A stretch of 64,000 nt of DNA from Firmicutes bacterium ASF500 (GTDB lineage Bacteria; Bacillota; Clostridia; Oscillospirales; Oscillospiraceae): NCBI GenBank assembly GCA_000492175.2, contig CP097573.1, positions 992,001 to 1,056,000 on the forward strand, in the 5' to 3' direction. This document shows, in pieces, positions 24,579 to 34,393 of the stretch. The position numbers were made by a program, and so were the translations under genes. Within the stretch, counting starts at the first letter, position 1. Each line of letters opens with the position of its first letter. The notes under the pieces are model-generated. The model was not told where the DNA came from. It did not search any database and was given only the letters and a program-made list of their open reading frames with translations.

Positions 24579-25760
24579 TCAGCGTTCCTGTTGGGAACGC
24601 CTTTTGCCTTTTTCTTTCACTGGTGTCAATTCCAGAAGTTGACGTACCCGTTTCTGCATATGACGCTCTATGGTCAACAGCCGGTTTTCTGGAAGATTTA
24701 GCTTGGGATGCCGTTGGAATGTGAATCCGATCAACTTGCGGAGCTGGCCCATCTGAATGGGTCCCATGACCTCCCGGCAGATATTCTCAAAACTTACCCC
24801 ATAAGCTGAGCCCCGTGTTTTCGCATAGCGGTCCAGATACTCTAAATCTTCGGGCATAGCTAAATTAAACAGCGACAGCCCATTGTCAAAAATCGGCGCG
24901 GCCCCAAGCAATTCTCCGCTGTGATTGTCCCGCAGAACACCAAAATTACCGAAGTGCCGGTCCTCATTGTAAATCACAGCATCGAACACCAGCATGCTTT
25001 TAATTTCTTCGTATGCTTCAGTTCCCATCTTTTTATAATATTCCAGACAGGCTTTCAGTCCACCTTCCCGGACAATACGGCCAATGGGAATGTATGCCGT
25101 ATCAATATCTGTAAACAACTTACAGCGAGAGGCCAGGATGCCTTTCCAGTTTTCCAGCCCATAGAGCACTGCATGCAGACCCATGGCCTGGGCAATCTGA
25201 CTGGCGTAAAACTCGCTATAGGGCTCATTCCCTGTATTGGCTGCTCCAGAAGTCCCACCCTTGTACAGATAGATACCGTCTCCCTCGATAAATCGCCAGC
25301 CCTTGGGAAGCATCCCGTTCGTGGTCAACTCTGGTGAGGTGGTAAAGGCGGCATCGCTCTGACCAATTCCTGTATAGGCTACCAGGGATAGTATCTCCGA
25401 AAACCGGTTCTCATACAGGTTATATTGCGAGAAGGTCCCTGCAAACCCCTGGGGTACAACCCAAAAGCTGTCGTTCAGGGACAGCCCCTTGCACACATCA
25501 ATGATTCCTTTGGTATCATTGACGCTCAGGCCAAATGTCTTGAGAATTTCGGCAACATAGGCACGGTTCTTTGGGATCACTCGCCTTTGCAGCCACTTCA
25601 GCAGGCCTGTGCCGTTTACTTCCATATCCAATGGAAACCGGCTGCGCTCTGCATGGTTGATTTCGTGGATCTCGGCTTTCAGGCCCTCAATGCCGTGCTC
25701 GGACAGGGCGAACGTCAACAGATCAGTATCATAAAGCCGAAGGATATATTCCTGCTCCAT
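24579..25760 (-). CDS. HipA-like protein kinase
   Basis: 393 residues from ATG at 25760 (GGGAGGG six bases upstream). The HipA C-terminal kinase signature is clear. DAVIYNEDRHFGNFGVLRD (about 275-293) contains the catalytic Asp-x-x-x-Asn-x-Asp-Arg-His and the metal-binding Asn. PIFDNGLSLF (about 305-315) is the activation-loop Asp. The N-terminal ~180 residues are not the usual HipA N-subdomain-1 and contain an ATP-loop-like GDGIYLYKGGTSGAANTGNE. No HipB-like antitoxin gene is adjacent, which is unusual for a toxin-antitoxin pair. It may act alone in stress or phage defence; the target is unknown. It has its own promoter. Confidence 0.78.
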   Translation of the reverse strand: MEQEYILRLYDTDLLTFALSEHGIEGLKAEIHEINHAERSRFPLDMEVNGTGLLKWLQRRVIPKNRAYVAEILKTFGLSVNDTKGIIDVCKGLSLNDSFWVVPQGFAGTFSQYNLYENRFSEILSLVAYTGIGQSDAAFTTSPELTTNGMLPKGWRFIEGDGIYLYKGGTSGAANTGNEPYSEFYASQIAQAMGLHAVLYGLENWKGILASRCKLFTDIDTAYIPIGRIVREGGLKACLEYYKKMGTEAYEEIKSMLVFDAVIYNEDRHFGNFGVLRDNHSGELLGAAPIFDNGLSLFNLAMPEDLEYLDRYAKTRGSAYGVSFENICREVMGPIQMGQLRKLIGFTFQRHPKLNLPENRLLTIERHMQKRVRQLLELTPVKEKGKRRSQQER

Positions 25761-25785
25761 GTTCTGCCCTCCCTTCATTTTTCTT

Positions 25786-25814
25786 ATTATAGCGAATTTA
25801 TTGCATAAAGTAAA
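25786..25814 (-). promoter_or_regulatory. Promoter of the HipA-like gene
   Basis: Minus strand: TTTACT (25809-25814), a 17-base spacer and a consensus TATAAT (25786-25791). Confidence 0.65.
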
Positions 25815-25903
25815 TGGAGATTTTGGTGTTTCCTGTTTGAAAATCCAAATTACCTTTCTTTTCGGTGCCTTTTGTGATAAACTGATTAGGGAGCGTGATA
25901 ATT

Positions 25904-28900
25904 ATGGTGTTCGATCTGGTAAAAACTTTTGGCAGTGGAGTTCCTGTAAATCTTTTGTCGAATGAACTTATCCAAAAGCTTGATGCATTCCAAGATAAAG
26001 AAGCGGTTAAAGCATTCCTTCAGACTTTGCAAGACTGGCAAATTGAATTTGAACAGCAACATGATGGAACCGTTGTCACTACAGGACACTTCGCCGCATA
26101 TATAAAGCACTACAATGTTATTGAACATATTGTGTGTTATATCTTAGAACCATCATCTGAGGCCATTCCTGAAAAAACATTTCTTGATAACCTACATGTT
26201 CAAATTTCAGATTATCTTTTTGATAATACTGGGAAGGTGTTGTCGCCAAGTGATTCAGCACTTATTGAGGAATTTCTATCCGGTATTCTAATGATGTTTA
26301 AAGAATTTCTCATTGAACGGATACCTTTGAAAAATCGGGGCTTATTTTATCTGCTGTGCCAAAATAATCTGAAACTTAATGAACTTGAAGTGGTTCTAAA
26401 AGATCATTTTCAAATGCAGGAACAGACAATCTCCGCTCTCCTAAACCAGCTTTCTTCCATTTCAACGGCTTCTGAAGCAGAAGCTCGAGTCAAGGAGAAA
26501 ATCTATTCTTGGAATACTAGGCAAATAAAAAGCCTTGGAGATAGATATACTCCAAAGCTTAATATACCCCTTGACTTGACGAATGTTTTGCAAGGGGCCT
26601 CTATTGACAGGCGATTTAAGTCAACTTTTTTAGAAAATGTTGATCAATTTTTGATTTCCATCGGACGTACAGAGATCAAAGAAGTTCAAGAAAAATGTGA
26701 TGAAATCAGAAAGCTTGTCATTGCGCTAGACTTTTTCAACATCACAGCCAATGACATCGATTCATTGGCTACGCTTGTTGATGATATTCAAAATCTGCTT
26801 GCACAAAGGATCGATGAATATCACAAAACTGAAGAAAGTCAGGCACTGAACAGTGCGGTTTATCAGCTTTACCAAAAACAAATTATTGCAGATGAATTCA
26901 GTGACTATTTAACAAGTGAACCAGTACAGGCAGCTATATCTCCGTATATAGTTTTAGTTGGCGACGGCGGTACAGGTAAGTCACATTTGATTGCAGACTT
27001 TATTGAAGGTCAAGAAGCGATTCAACAAGTGTCCTTACTCCTTTTGGGACAGCAAATTCCAGCGAGCATGGATTTAATATCCAACCTACCCAATTTACTT
27101 GGATGCGATATTACCTACCATGAACTTTTTGATACCTTGGAATCGATAGCCTGTGGGCAGGGCAGTCGGGTGTTGATTTGTATTGACGCACTGAACGAAG
27201 GCGCTGGTGTATCCTTTTGGAATCATACACTTCCCGGCCTTGTTGAATTTCTAAAAGAATATCTCCACCTGGGGCTTTTGGTTTCCATCCGAACACAGTA
27301 TGAGAAGACTCTTTTTGAGCGGCAGGATTTGCTTTACTCCAATATGCTGCACATAGAACATAACGGCTTTTCCTCGGTTTCCTATGAGGCAATGCACCAA
27401 TATTTTTCGTTTTACGGAATCACTACGGACTCTGTAGTATTTCCTGATACCGAGTTTAGCAATCCGCTGTTTTTATCCCTGTTTTGTAAAAGTCATCAGA
27501 ATATGCATATCTGTTTGGAGAATCTCTCTCTGCCATCCGTTTATGCACAGTATATAGACTTCGAGGAAAGTCAGCTTGCTGCCAAATGTGGTTATAATAA
27601 AGCCTATAAATTAGTGACAAAAATCATTCGTGCTATGGTCAAACAACGTGTCAGTGAACAGACCACCGCAGTCCAGCTCCCTGTTGAGACTGCTATAGAG
27701 TTGTTCGTTGAAATTAGTAAACAATGGAACATCACATCTGATATATACAGCGCACTGCTTTCGGAAGGCATACTTACACAAAGTATAGGCTATGACAACA
27801 ATGAATATGTCTACATCACATATGAGCGACTGGAAGACTTTTTTCTTGCAGAGAAAATAGCTGAGGCATATTCTGAACTGCCCCAAGAGCAATTTTTAGA
27901 AAAATACTCCTGGGTTTTAAATAGATCAGATATTTTTCAATTTTTAGGTATTATTCTAGCTGAAAATAGAAATTGTGAACTGAGCGCTGCCTTTCCATCA
28001 AATACCGCATGGGATGCGGCCAGAATTCGTAGTGCATTTCTTTATGGATTGCGGTGGCGAAAAGACTCCAGTTTTACAGCAGATATCATAAAATATATCG
28101 ATCAAGAAATTTTAAACTATGAGAATAGTTTTAACCAATTTATTGATGTGTTGTTTGCTCTGTCCGCACGATCCAATCATCCATTAAATGCCCAGAACTC
28201 TTTTCGTTTTTTTCAGCAATATTCAATGCCTGACCGGGATGAAGAATTTATTCCACTATTTGATGAACTATACGATGACTCTGATTCTGCACTTAGCCAT
28301 TTGATTGACTGGGGATTAAATTACTCACGGACACAAAATATTCCAGACTCTGTTGCTGCCAACTCTGCAACAATCCTTTGCTGGCTGCTGATCTCGCCTA
28401 ATAATACACTCCGGGATAGAGCAACAAAGGCAATTACTTGTATTTTGGTATCACACATGGAGGCTTTAATTTCTGTTCTAAAAAGATTCGATGGCATTGA
28501 TGACCCATATATTGCTGAACGGCTTTTCGGAGCTGCTTTTGGCTGTGTTGTACATGAACAGTCACCAGAACATATCAGGGAGCTTGCAATATATGTTTAT
28601 TCCACTATTTTTGATAAAGACGAGGTATATCCCAATATACTGTTAAGGACTTACGCAAAGAATATCATCGATTATGCGAACCATATTGGGTGTATTGATG
28701 GCTGCGATTTTGATGTGGAAAAAGTTACACCCCCATACAACAGTCAATTTCCCCAAGTTCCCTCTGATGACGAAATAAAGGGCTACCGATTAGATTATAG
28801 AAGCAAAACATTCCAAAATCATCATTGGGCACAGAACGAAATCCTGGATTCTATGAAAGTTGAATATAGTCGAGATGGACAGCCAGGGGGCTATGGCGAT

Positions 28901-30136
28901 TTTGGTCGGTATACTTTCCAAGCCTATTTTAGTTCATGGAAGCAATTACATCCTATGGACCTGAAAAATATCGCAATTAAGCGTATTTTTGATTTGGGCT
29001 ACGATGTCGAGAAGCACGGACACTATGACCGAAACTGTACAAATCATGTCGGAATAGGAACACAGACAGGAAAAAGAGAGCGCATTGGAAAAAAATATCA
29101 GTGGATTGTCCTCTATGAGTTGGCCGCACAGGTAAGCGATCATTATCAGATGGCAGTAGATGATGATTTTATGCACTCTCTCCAGGAATACTGTAAAGGC
29201 TCTTTTTATCCAAATATTAGGAATATTGATCCAACAGTACTTCCTATACACACAACCGATAAAATATGCTCTACTGGCAGTCGTGTTCTTTATACGATCC
29301 CAGACAATTCTTATGATGAGTGGCTCAAAGATTTTGCAGTTGTGCCTTCACTTGAACAATGCATGACTTTGCAATATCAGGGGCAATCCTACCTTCTCCT
29401 TACAGGAAATTACAACTGGACAGAACCCAAACAGTTGGGAGTTCGCGCTTACGATATTCCGCAAAAGAACATGTGGTATCAAATCCGGGGGTATATTGTA
29501 AAAAATGAGCATGCTGACCGATTCCTCCAAGCCCTTGCTACAGTTGACCTTATGCAATGTCGGATGCCCGAATTGCATAGCAATTCTACAATATACAACA
29601 AAGAATACTTTTGGTCGGATGCAGACAGCTTCTTTAAAAATCCTTACTACAGATATGTTGATTGGGAAACGATTGATGATGCCTTACCGCTCTTTCATGA
29701 AAAGGTATTGATTCCGGTTAGGCAGTATTACAGTGAGCGAAGAGGAGATATAAACTCTTGGGGGACCGAGGCAACTTCACTTTATTGGTATAAGCCTTGC
29801 GAGGAACTCTGTAGCAAATTGCAGCTGCAATATGCTACAAACAGCAACAGCCTATTTGTTGATGATACAGGAAATCCCATCTGTTTTGACAGCTCTGAAC
29901 TGCTACACGAGGAAAGCGGATTCTACATCAGACAGGACAAGCTTTCGGAATTTTTAGATGCCTGCGGATATACTATGGTTTGGACATCTTTAGGCGAAAA
30001 ACGAGTATTGCGATCGATGTTTCGAAAATGGAAGCTACCACCGAAAGCGATTCATCGTTGCTCCGTTTACTGTCTGAGGGATAACAAGCTAGTAAGGGTA
30101 AGTGAAACTATTTGGGAAGATAAATTATATGGCTAA
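25904..30136 (+). CDS. Large STAND-type ATPase, putative defence protein
   Basis: 1410 residues from ATG at 25904 (GGGAG ten bases upstream; the in-frame GTG at 25895 is too close to it). The N-terminal ~330 residues are helical with no family I can name. A P-loop domain follows, with Walker A VGDGGTGKSHLIADF (about 350-364) and Walker B RVLICIDALNEG (about 421-432), where the Asp-Ala-Leu-Asn-Glu end is typical of NACHT/STAND proteins. A winged-helix-like part and an alpha-helical repeat array extend to about 900. A conserved-looking C-terminal domain contains GYRLDYRSKTF and ERIGKKYQWIVLYEL. Low GC and codon use differ sharply from the flanks, pointing to transfer. The most likely role is a phage-sensing NTPase. 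Confidence 0.7.
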   Translation: MVFDLVKTFGSGVPVNLLSNELIQKLDAFQDKEAVKAFLQTLQDWQIEFEQQHDGTVVTTGHFAAYIKHYNVIEHIVCYILEPSSEAIPEKTFLDNLHVQISDYLFDNTGKVLSPSDSALIEEFLSGILMMFKEFLIERIPLKNRGLFYLLCQNNLKLNELEVVLKDHFQMQEQTISALLNQLSSISTASEAEARVKEKIYSWNTRQIKSLGDRYTPKLNIPLDLTNVLQGASIDRRFKSTFLENVDQFLISIGRTEIKEVQEKCDEIRKLVIALDFFNITANDIDSLATLVDDIQNLLAQRIDEYHKTEESQALNSAVYQLYQKQIIADEFSDYLTSEPVQAAISPYIVLVGDGGTGKSHLIADFIEGQEAIQQVSLLLLGQQIPASMDLISNLPNLLGCDITYHELFDTLESIACGQGSRVLICIDALNEGAGVSFWNHTLPGLVEFLKEYLHLGLLVSIRTQYEKTLFERQDLLYSNMLHIEHNGFSSVSYEAMHQYFSFYGITTDSVVFPDTEFSNPLFLSLFCKSHQNMHICLENLSLPSVYAQYIDFEESQLAAKCGYNKAYKLVTKIIRAMVKQRVSEQTTAVQLPVETAIELFVEISKQWNITSDIYSALLSEGILTQSIGYDNNEYVYITYERLEDFFLAEKIAEAYSELPQEQFLEKYSWVLNRSDIFQFLGIILAENRNCELSAAFPSNTAWDAARIRSAFLYGLRWRKDSSFTADIIKYIDQEILNYENSFNQFIDVLFALSARSNHPLNAQNSFRFFQQYSMPDRDEEFIPLFDELYDDSDSALSHLIDWGLNYSRTQNIPDSVAANSATILCWLLISPNNTLRDRATKAITCILVSHMEALISVLKRFDGIDDPYIAERLFGAAFGCVVHEQSPEHIRELAIYVYSTIFDKDEVYPNILLRTYAKNIIDYANHIGCIDGCDFDVEKVTPPYNSQFPQVPSDDEIKGYRLDYRSKTFQNHHWAQNEILDSMKVEYSRDGQPGGYGDFGRYTFQAYFSSWKQLHPMDLKNIAIKRIFDLGYDVEKHGHYDRNCTNHVGIGTQTGKRERIGKKYQWIVLYELAAQVSDHYQMAVDDDFMHSLQEYCKGSFYPNIRNIDPTVLPIHTTDKICSTGSRVLYTIPDNSYDEWLKDFAVVPSLEQCMTLQYQGQSYLLLTGNYNWTEPKQLGVRAYDIPQKNMWYQIRGYIVKNEHADRFLQALATVDLMQCRMPELHSNSTIYNKEYFWSDADSFFKNPYYRYVDWETIDDALPLFHEKVLIPVRQYYSERRGDINSWGTEATSLYWYKPCEELCSKLQLQYATNSNSLFVDDTGNPICFDSSELLHEESGFYIRQDKLSEFLDACGYTMVWTSLGEKRVLRSMFRKWKLPPKAIHRCSVYCLRDNKLVRVSETIWEDKLYG

Positions 30137-30876
30137 TATTTGCCGTTTTAGATTTGACGGAAGTAGACTGAATCGCTATTTTGGCATTTCTTTGGCTCAG
30201 TCCTTTTCCAAGAACAAGATGGTGAAATTGATGCCTGAACTGAAAAACTGTTCAACAACTTGATATCTCTGACCCTGAAGCAGAAAACGGCAGCGCGGCA
30301 GATACTCCGGGCCACGAACCATAATAAATGACAAAATGAGGAGACCTTCGTAGGAAAAAAGGAGAAGGTTTTGAAAACACGAAGTTTCTCTCAAGCTTTC
30401 AGCACACTGTGTGAGGCATTGAAAGAACTGTTGCATATACAGGAAAAAGAAAATTCTATCTGCTTCTGTTCAAAGATGTTTACCGCCTGATGGCATCGTT
30501 TTCTTTGACAGTGATGCCGTCAGGTGGATCACTTCTGGAAGTTAACCATCCACATCTGAGCCATGAAACAGATGCATACCCGTGAAAGCCTTGAGGCTTT
30601 TCGTCAGAGCATCACCCTAAAATGTCATTTCTTCCTGTGTGACGATAAGGATAAGCCTATTGCAATCAAGGCTGCTCCGAACTGAACGGAGCGGTCTTGA
30701 TTACAATATACCTCAATAATCTCTCTAAAATGAAGCATAGATGAGGCCCCTGCCAGGCAAAACGCCTGCAAGGGCCAAAATTAAGACTGCCAATATTTTT
30801 GTGTGGATTTTCTTTCTGGTACCAAAATGTGACCTTTTTACACAATATTTCCTGCGACCACATTTTTTGACCATTA
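30137..30876. other. Gene-free remnant region
   Basis: No intact gene. Plus-strand reading frames are broken by many stops. The final coding-like tail reads KPIAIKAAPN-stop at 30655-30685, directly before a hairpin, and the same tail recurs at 34252. A second hairpin (30739-30778) lies downstream of the NB-ARC gene and may terminate it. The stretch looks like the eroded end of one or more mobile-element genes. Confidence 0.45.
30655..30714 (+). repeat. 60-bp hairpin-containing direct repeat, copy 1
   Basis: Contains the stem AATCAAGGCTGCTCCG / CGGAGCGGTCTTGATT (30664-30702). It differs from the copy at 34252-34311 at only a few positions. Confidence 0.8.
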
Positions 30877-33258
30877 CTATAATAAGGGTACTTTGGAAAG
30901 GATATCCTTCGTAGTTTTGTAGTACCATGAACTTCCTTCCATCTCCTCCATTTCAATATGTTGCAAATAGTATTTCGCTTGAATGCGATCTCCCATCTTA
31001 TAGTAAAGCTGAACAAGCAGCGCAATAATATACTGCTCCGCTGGGTGTCGAACAGCGGATTTTTCGAGGCATTTCAATGACCAGTTTCCTACAAAAATTG
31101 CTTTTTCTGGGAATTGATCCTGCAGGGCAAGAATCAAATCTATATACGTATCTACACAGTAATTATTCCTTTCAGATTCTTTCATCATGTCGAATGCACA
31201 TTGGGCAAGATCACTGTTGTGAGTCACAATAGATAGGCATGCAAGTGCGTCGCAATGTCCGTCGCAGCCTGGGCGCAGTCGAAAAACCTTGTCTGCTTTC
31301 TGATAAAAAAGTGCTGCAATATCCCACATCCGTTTTTCTCGACGAAAGATATTCCCCATTAACATCAAAACATTTGCAATTGCTAAATTATCAGCTTCAT
31401 ATATCTTGTATTTGCCTTCCAACGCTAAGAAGGCGTATTGAATGGACTCCCCATAGCAACAGTTGTGTAACAGAACATCTGCATAATTTGTGTATGTAGT
31501 GTATCGCCATGTGTTCTCTTTTGGTAGACCGCACTTGTCATATAATCCAAGTACTTGTTCGTAATTCTGTGCGCTACCAGAAAAATCCCCCATCGAAGAC
31601 AGCAAAAAAGAGTAATCAGAATACATATTCGCTACTTGAAGTTGCATTTCTTTCGAGACATAGGAAGAAAGTTTGATAGCCTCCTCCATCTTTTTTCGTG
31701 CCAGATCATATTTTCCTAAATTGGTAAAGTGCGTACCTACTGTCTTTTTAATAACCATTTTTTGATAATAATAATTACTTGATGTATCATCCTTGATTTT
31801 GTCAATGCATTCTTCTGCCTTGAGAGCCCAGGAAAGAGCCATTTCTACATTGGATTGCATGCTGTAAACTTTAGAATAATTATTGTATAATTCTGCCAGC
31901 AGAAGGTTCCCGCCTGGCTTGTCCTCACCACAGTGCGGAATAATCGTGTCCAAAAGCTCCTTTGAATAAGCATATTTTCCAATTTCTTTAAAAACGAGGG
32001 CTGCGTCCTTAACCGCCAAATGCTGGCAAAAGGCAATATCTTCGCCTTTCTTCAATCGGATGATATGGAGGGTATATTCTGCGTACCTGATACGCAAGAG
32101 CAGGTTGCCGTCCTGCTCATAGTTCATCCTTCTTTCCAGATTATCCAGCATTCTTTGGCAATCAGTAAATTTGATCTCATGATAGCGGTACACACACTCG
32201 CATACGACCTCATGCATAAAAATGCTCGTACTTTCTTGCTGAATCCAACCTCGACTTTCAAGTGATGCCAGCGCATACGGGTCTTTGGAGGATAACCAGC
32301 TTTGCAGATCATTTTTTGCTATGCGGGAAAAGGGAGGGAGGATACTTACCAGTTTTGTGATTTCTTCTTCCGGCGGTGTCAATTCCGATAACTGATAAAT
32401 CTTTCCAATCTGTATTGCAATATCCTCACGGAGGTAAGGATCATTCCAATCAGAGACCACAGAGACTCCAAGTTCCTTTTGAGGAAAATTTACATGATTG
32501 AATTTTTCACGGAACACATCAATAGAATCGCCACTGTAGGCAATCGCTTTTGCGGCAAGTTCGATTGATAAGGTGTGCCGCTTCAAATCTTGGACGAGCA
32601 AACCGGACAACGTATTGTTATCCCTTACCGACAATTCCGCACGATAGGGATAATAAGTAAGAAAAAGCTCTTTACATTCGTCTTCCTCCGGTCTGTCCAC
32701 AGGAAAACAGGAAATCCCATCCATTTCGCCTCTCGATGTAACCAGAATATCGCAGGGCAACCGCATCAACTCCGAGAGATCCTCTGTTATTCCAGCTTTA
32801 AAGTTATCAATGACCAGAAGTATATTCCCTTTCGCGTTCGTAAAAAAATGTATCAGTTTGTGGTACCTTTCTTGTTCCGATGCCGTCACTGGAAGTTGGT
32901 AGTCAAAAAACAAAACGCATCTCAATAGGGAATCCTTTAAGTTATCTTCAAAATCGACCCATGCAACATGTGCGTATTGCTTCTGTAAGTCGAAATATAC
33001 TGCTTTGGCAAGTGCGGTTTTTCCCACACCACCTATGCCGTGGAGCAAAAGCTTATGATATACAGAAAGACGCTGTTTCGTCTCCGCCTTTTCCCGTTTC
33101 CGGCCAACAAAAAAACAGTTTTTAACGGGCGGCCTAGTCAGGCACCATGCTGGTGCAGGAGAAGAACAGATGGCCTGAATGGTTCCATTCTCAGACGCAA
33201 TATTTGCTTGACCACCTGGAGACACATTGATCGTAATATGCATATCATCTCTGTTCAT
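30877..33258 (-). CDS. NB-ARC/TPR STAND protein with amyloid-like N-terminal motif
   Basis: 793 residues from ATG at 33258 (AAGGTG upstream). Residues 8-31 hold a motif centred on PGGQANIASENGTIQAI. The NTPase domain has Walker A LLHGIGGVGKTALAKA (71-86), Walker B NILLVIDNF (145-153) and the sensor ILVTSR (171-176). A winged-helix region with the MHD-like FMHEVV is at about 350. From ~430 to the end are tetratricopeptide-like helices. This is the NLR/apoptosome plan: a C-terminal sensor, a nucleotide switch and an N-terminal signalling motif. The gene upstream in the same operon (33278-33622) bears the same motif, so the two probably interact through amyloid templating. The ligand is unknown. 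Confidence 0.82.
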   Translation of the reverse strand: MNRDDMHITINVSPGGQANIASENGTIQAICSSPAPAWCLTRPPVKNCFFVGRKREKAETKQRLSVYHKLLLHGIGGVGKTALAKAVYFDLQKQYAHVAWVDFEDNLKDSLLRCVLFFDYQLPVTASEQERYHKLIHFFTNAKGNILLVIDNFKAGITEDLSELMRLPCDILVTSRGEMDGISCFPVDRPEEDECKELFLTYYPYRAELSVRDNNTLSGLLVQDLKRHTLSIELAAKAIAYSGDSIDVFREKFNHVNFPQKELGVSVVSDWNDPYLREDIAIQIGKIYQLSELTPPEEEITKLVSILPPFSRIAKNDLQSWLSSKDPYALASLESRGWIQQESTSIFMHEVVCECVYRYHEIKFTDCQRMLDNLERRMNYEQDGNLLLRIRYAEYTLHIIRLKKGEDIAFCQHLAVKDAALVFKEIGKYAYSKELLDTIIPHCGEDKPGGNLLLAELYNNYSKVYSMQSNVEMALSWALKAEECIDKIKDDTSSNYYYQKMVIKKTVGTHFTNLGKYDLARKKMEEAIKLSSYVSKEMQLQVANMYSDYSFLLSSMGDFSGSAQNYEQVLGLYDKCGLPKENTWRYTTYTNYADVLLHNCCYGESIQYAFLALEGKYKIYEADNLAIANVLMLMGNIFRREKRMWDIAALFYQKADKVFRLRPGCDGHCDALACLSIVTHNSDLAQCAFDMMKESERNNYCVDTYIDLILALQDQFPEKAIFVGNWSLKCLEKSAVRHPAEQYIIALLVQLYYKMGDRIQAKYYLQHIEMEEMEGSSWYYKTTKDILSKVPLL

Positions 33259-33277
33259 AAGCAATTCACCTTGTGTG

Positions 33278-33622
33278 TTAATGAATAAGTGATTGGATAT
33301 AAGAAACCAAAGACTGAAGGTTTTGTGCTAGCGTAGGAAATCCGTTTGCTATTGTTATCATAGGAGCTAACAGGGTTATCGCATTACGAAGGCGGCCAGC
33401 CCGAGGAGTTTCCTGCATGAGCTCTTCTTTCACCAGATCGATCGTATCAGAAATTGTATCCGCATCTTCCTGTTTCAACTGAGATAATTCTTTTAAGATA
33501 TTTTTACTGAGCTGATCAAACTCGGTTCCACTTTCTCCAATTATCTGGCTAGCTATTATCTGGGCGTTATCTGTTGCGTAATTGACTTGTCCTCCATAAT
33601 TATTGATTGTCGGTTCACTCAT
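33278..33622 (-). CDS. Small putative effector sharing the NLR's amyloid-like motif
   Basis: 114 residues, start backed by AAGGAGGTC. Residues 5-27 hold a motif centred on NNYGGQVNYATDNAQIIA, matching the NB-ARC partner's motif at the pattern GGQxNxAxxNxxI. The remaining ~85 residues are helical: an acidic amphipathic stretch (about 35-75) followed by a hydrophobic C-terminal half (AITLLAPMITIANGFPTLAQ). This resembles the small membrane-active or Bell-like effectors that sit beside bacterial NLRs, though here the motif is N-terminal. It is the first gene of the operon, 19 bases before the NB-ARC gene. A chaperone or inhibitor role is possible instead. Confidence 0.6.
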   Translation of the reverse strand: MSEPTINNYGGQVNYATDNAQIIASQIIGESGTEFDQLSKNILKELSQLKQEDADTISDTIDLVKEELMQETPRAGRLRNAITLLAPMITIANGFPTLAQNLQSLVSYIQSLIH

Positions 33623-34251
33623 ATATAGATGACCTCCTTATTCTACCGCTATTGCCATATTATATTTCCAATTGTATCATATGTTCAAATAATTTGAAAT
33701 AGGAAATCTTACTTTTGTATGGACTATTTATTATGGGTTTAGACTTTCCAGTCCACACAAAGTATGGAAGCGACGGAGACTTGGTTTCTATCTGGGACAT
33801 TGAAGTTCTGGAAGGCTTTTTTCCAAACAAGCGGGGAAATATAGCCGGGTCCGGGAGTCTATCCGCTTTGCCGTTGGGGTCACCGATACCTGGTCTGCCC
33901 TGTTCTGGATGAAAGACTATCCGGTGCTCTACACTGCAATTCGGGAAGACTTGGATGTGCAGTTCTCCGGCGACAAAGATTTTTCTGACGTCAATGTGGA
34001 ACGCCCCGAGATATTGACACCGGCACAGTTTAGACCGCTATGTAGAGGGCAAATCATAAGACTCCCCATTTTAAATCGACGGAATGTACATACTCAGTGA
34101 CTCTATTTCCGGCAACTGGCTCAGATAGCTGGATATAAGTTGAATTTCTCAGTTGTGGACAGTGACTGTATGATGATCGCTATGATCCATGCAGACAGCA
34201 TGTTGAAGCGCCACTGCACAGTCTATAACAAGATCGTTATACCATCGAGAA

Positions 34252-34311
34252 GCCTACTGCAATCAAGGCCGCTCCGAATTGATCGGAGCGGTCTTGATTA
34301 CAATATACCTC
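34252..34311 (+). repeat. 60-bp hairpin-containing direct repeat, copy 2
   Basis: Stem AATCAAGGCCGCTCCGA / TCGGAGCGGTCTTGATT. The frame KPTAIKAAPN-stop ends in it, as in copy 1. The two copies bracket the NB-ARC operon. Confidence 0.8.
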
Positions 34312-34393
34312 TATGAATCTGTCGAAGTTCAGGTAAACCACCAAATTCGCATCTACGGCTTAGGCTCGTTTAGCATGATACGATTGTTCGATT

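Noticed and set aside
33715..34100. Intact small genes in the degraded gap
   Set aside because: Frames are short, overlap in different phases, lack ribosome sites and match no family.
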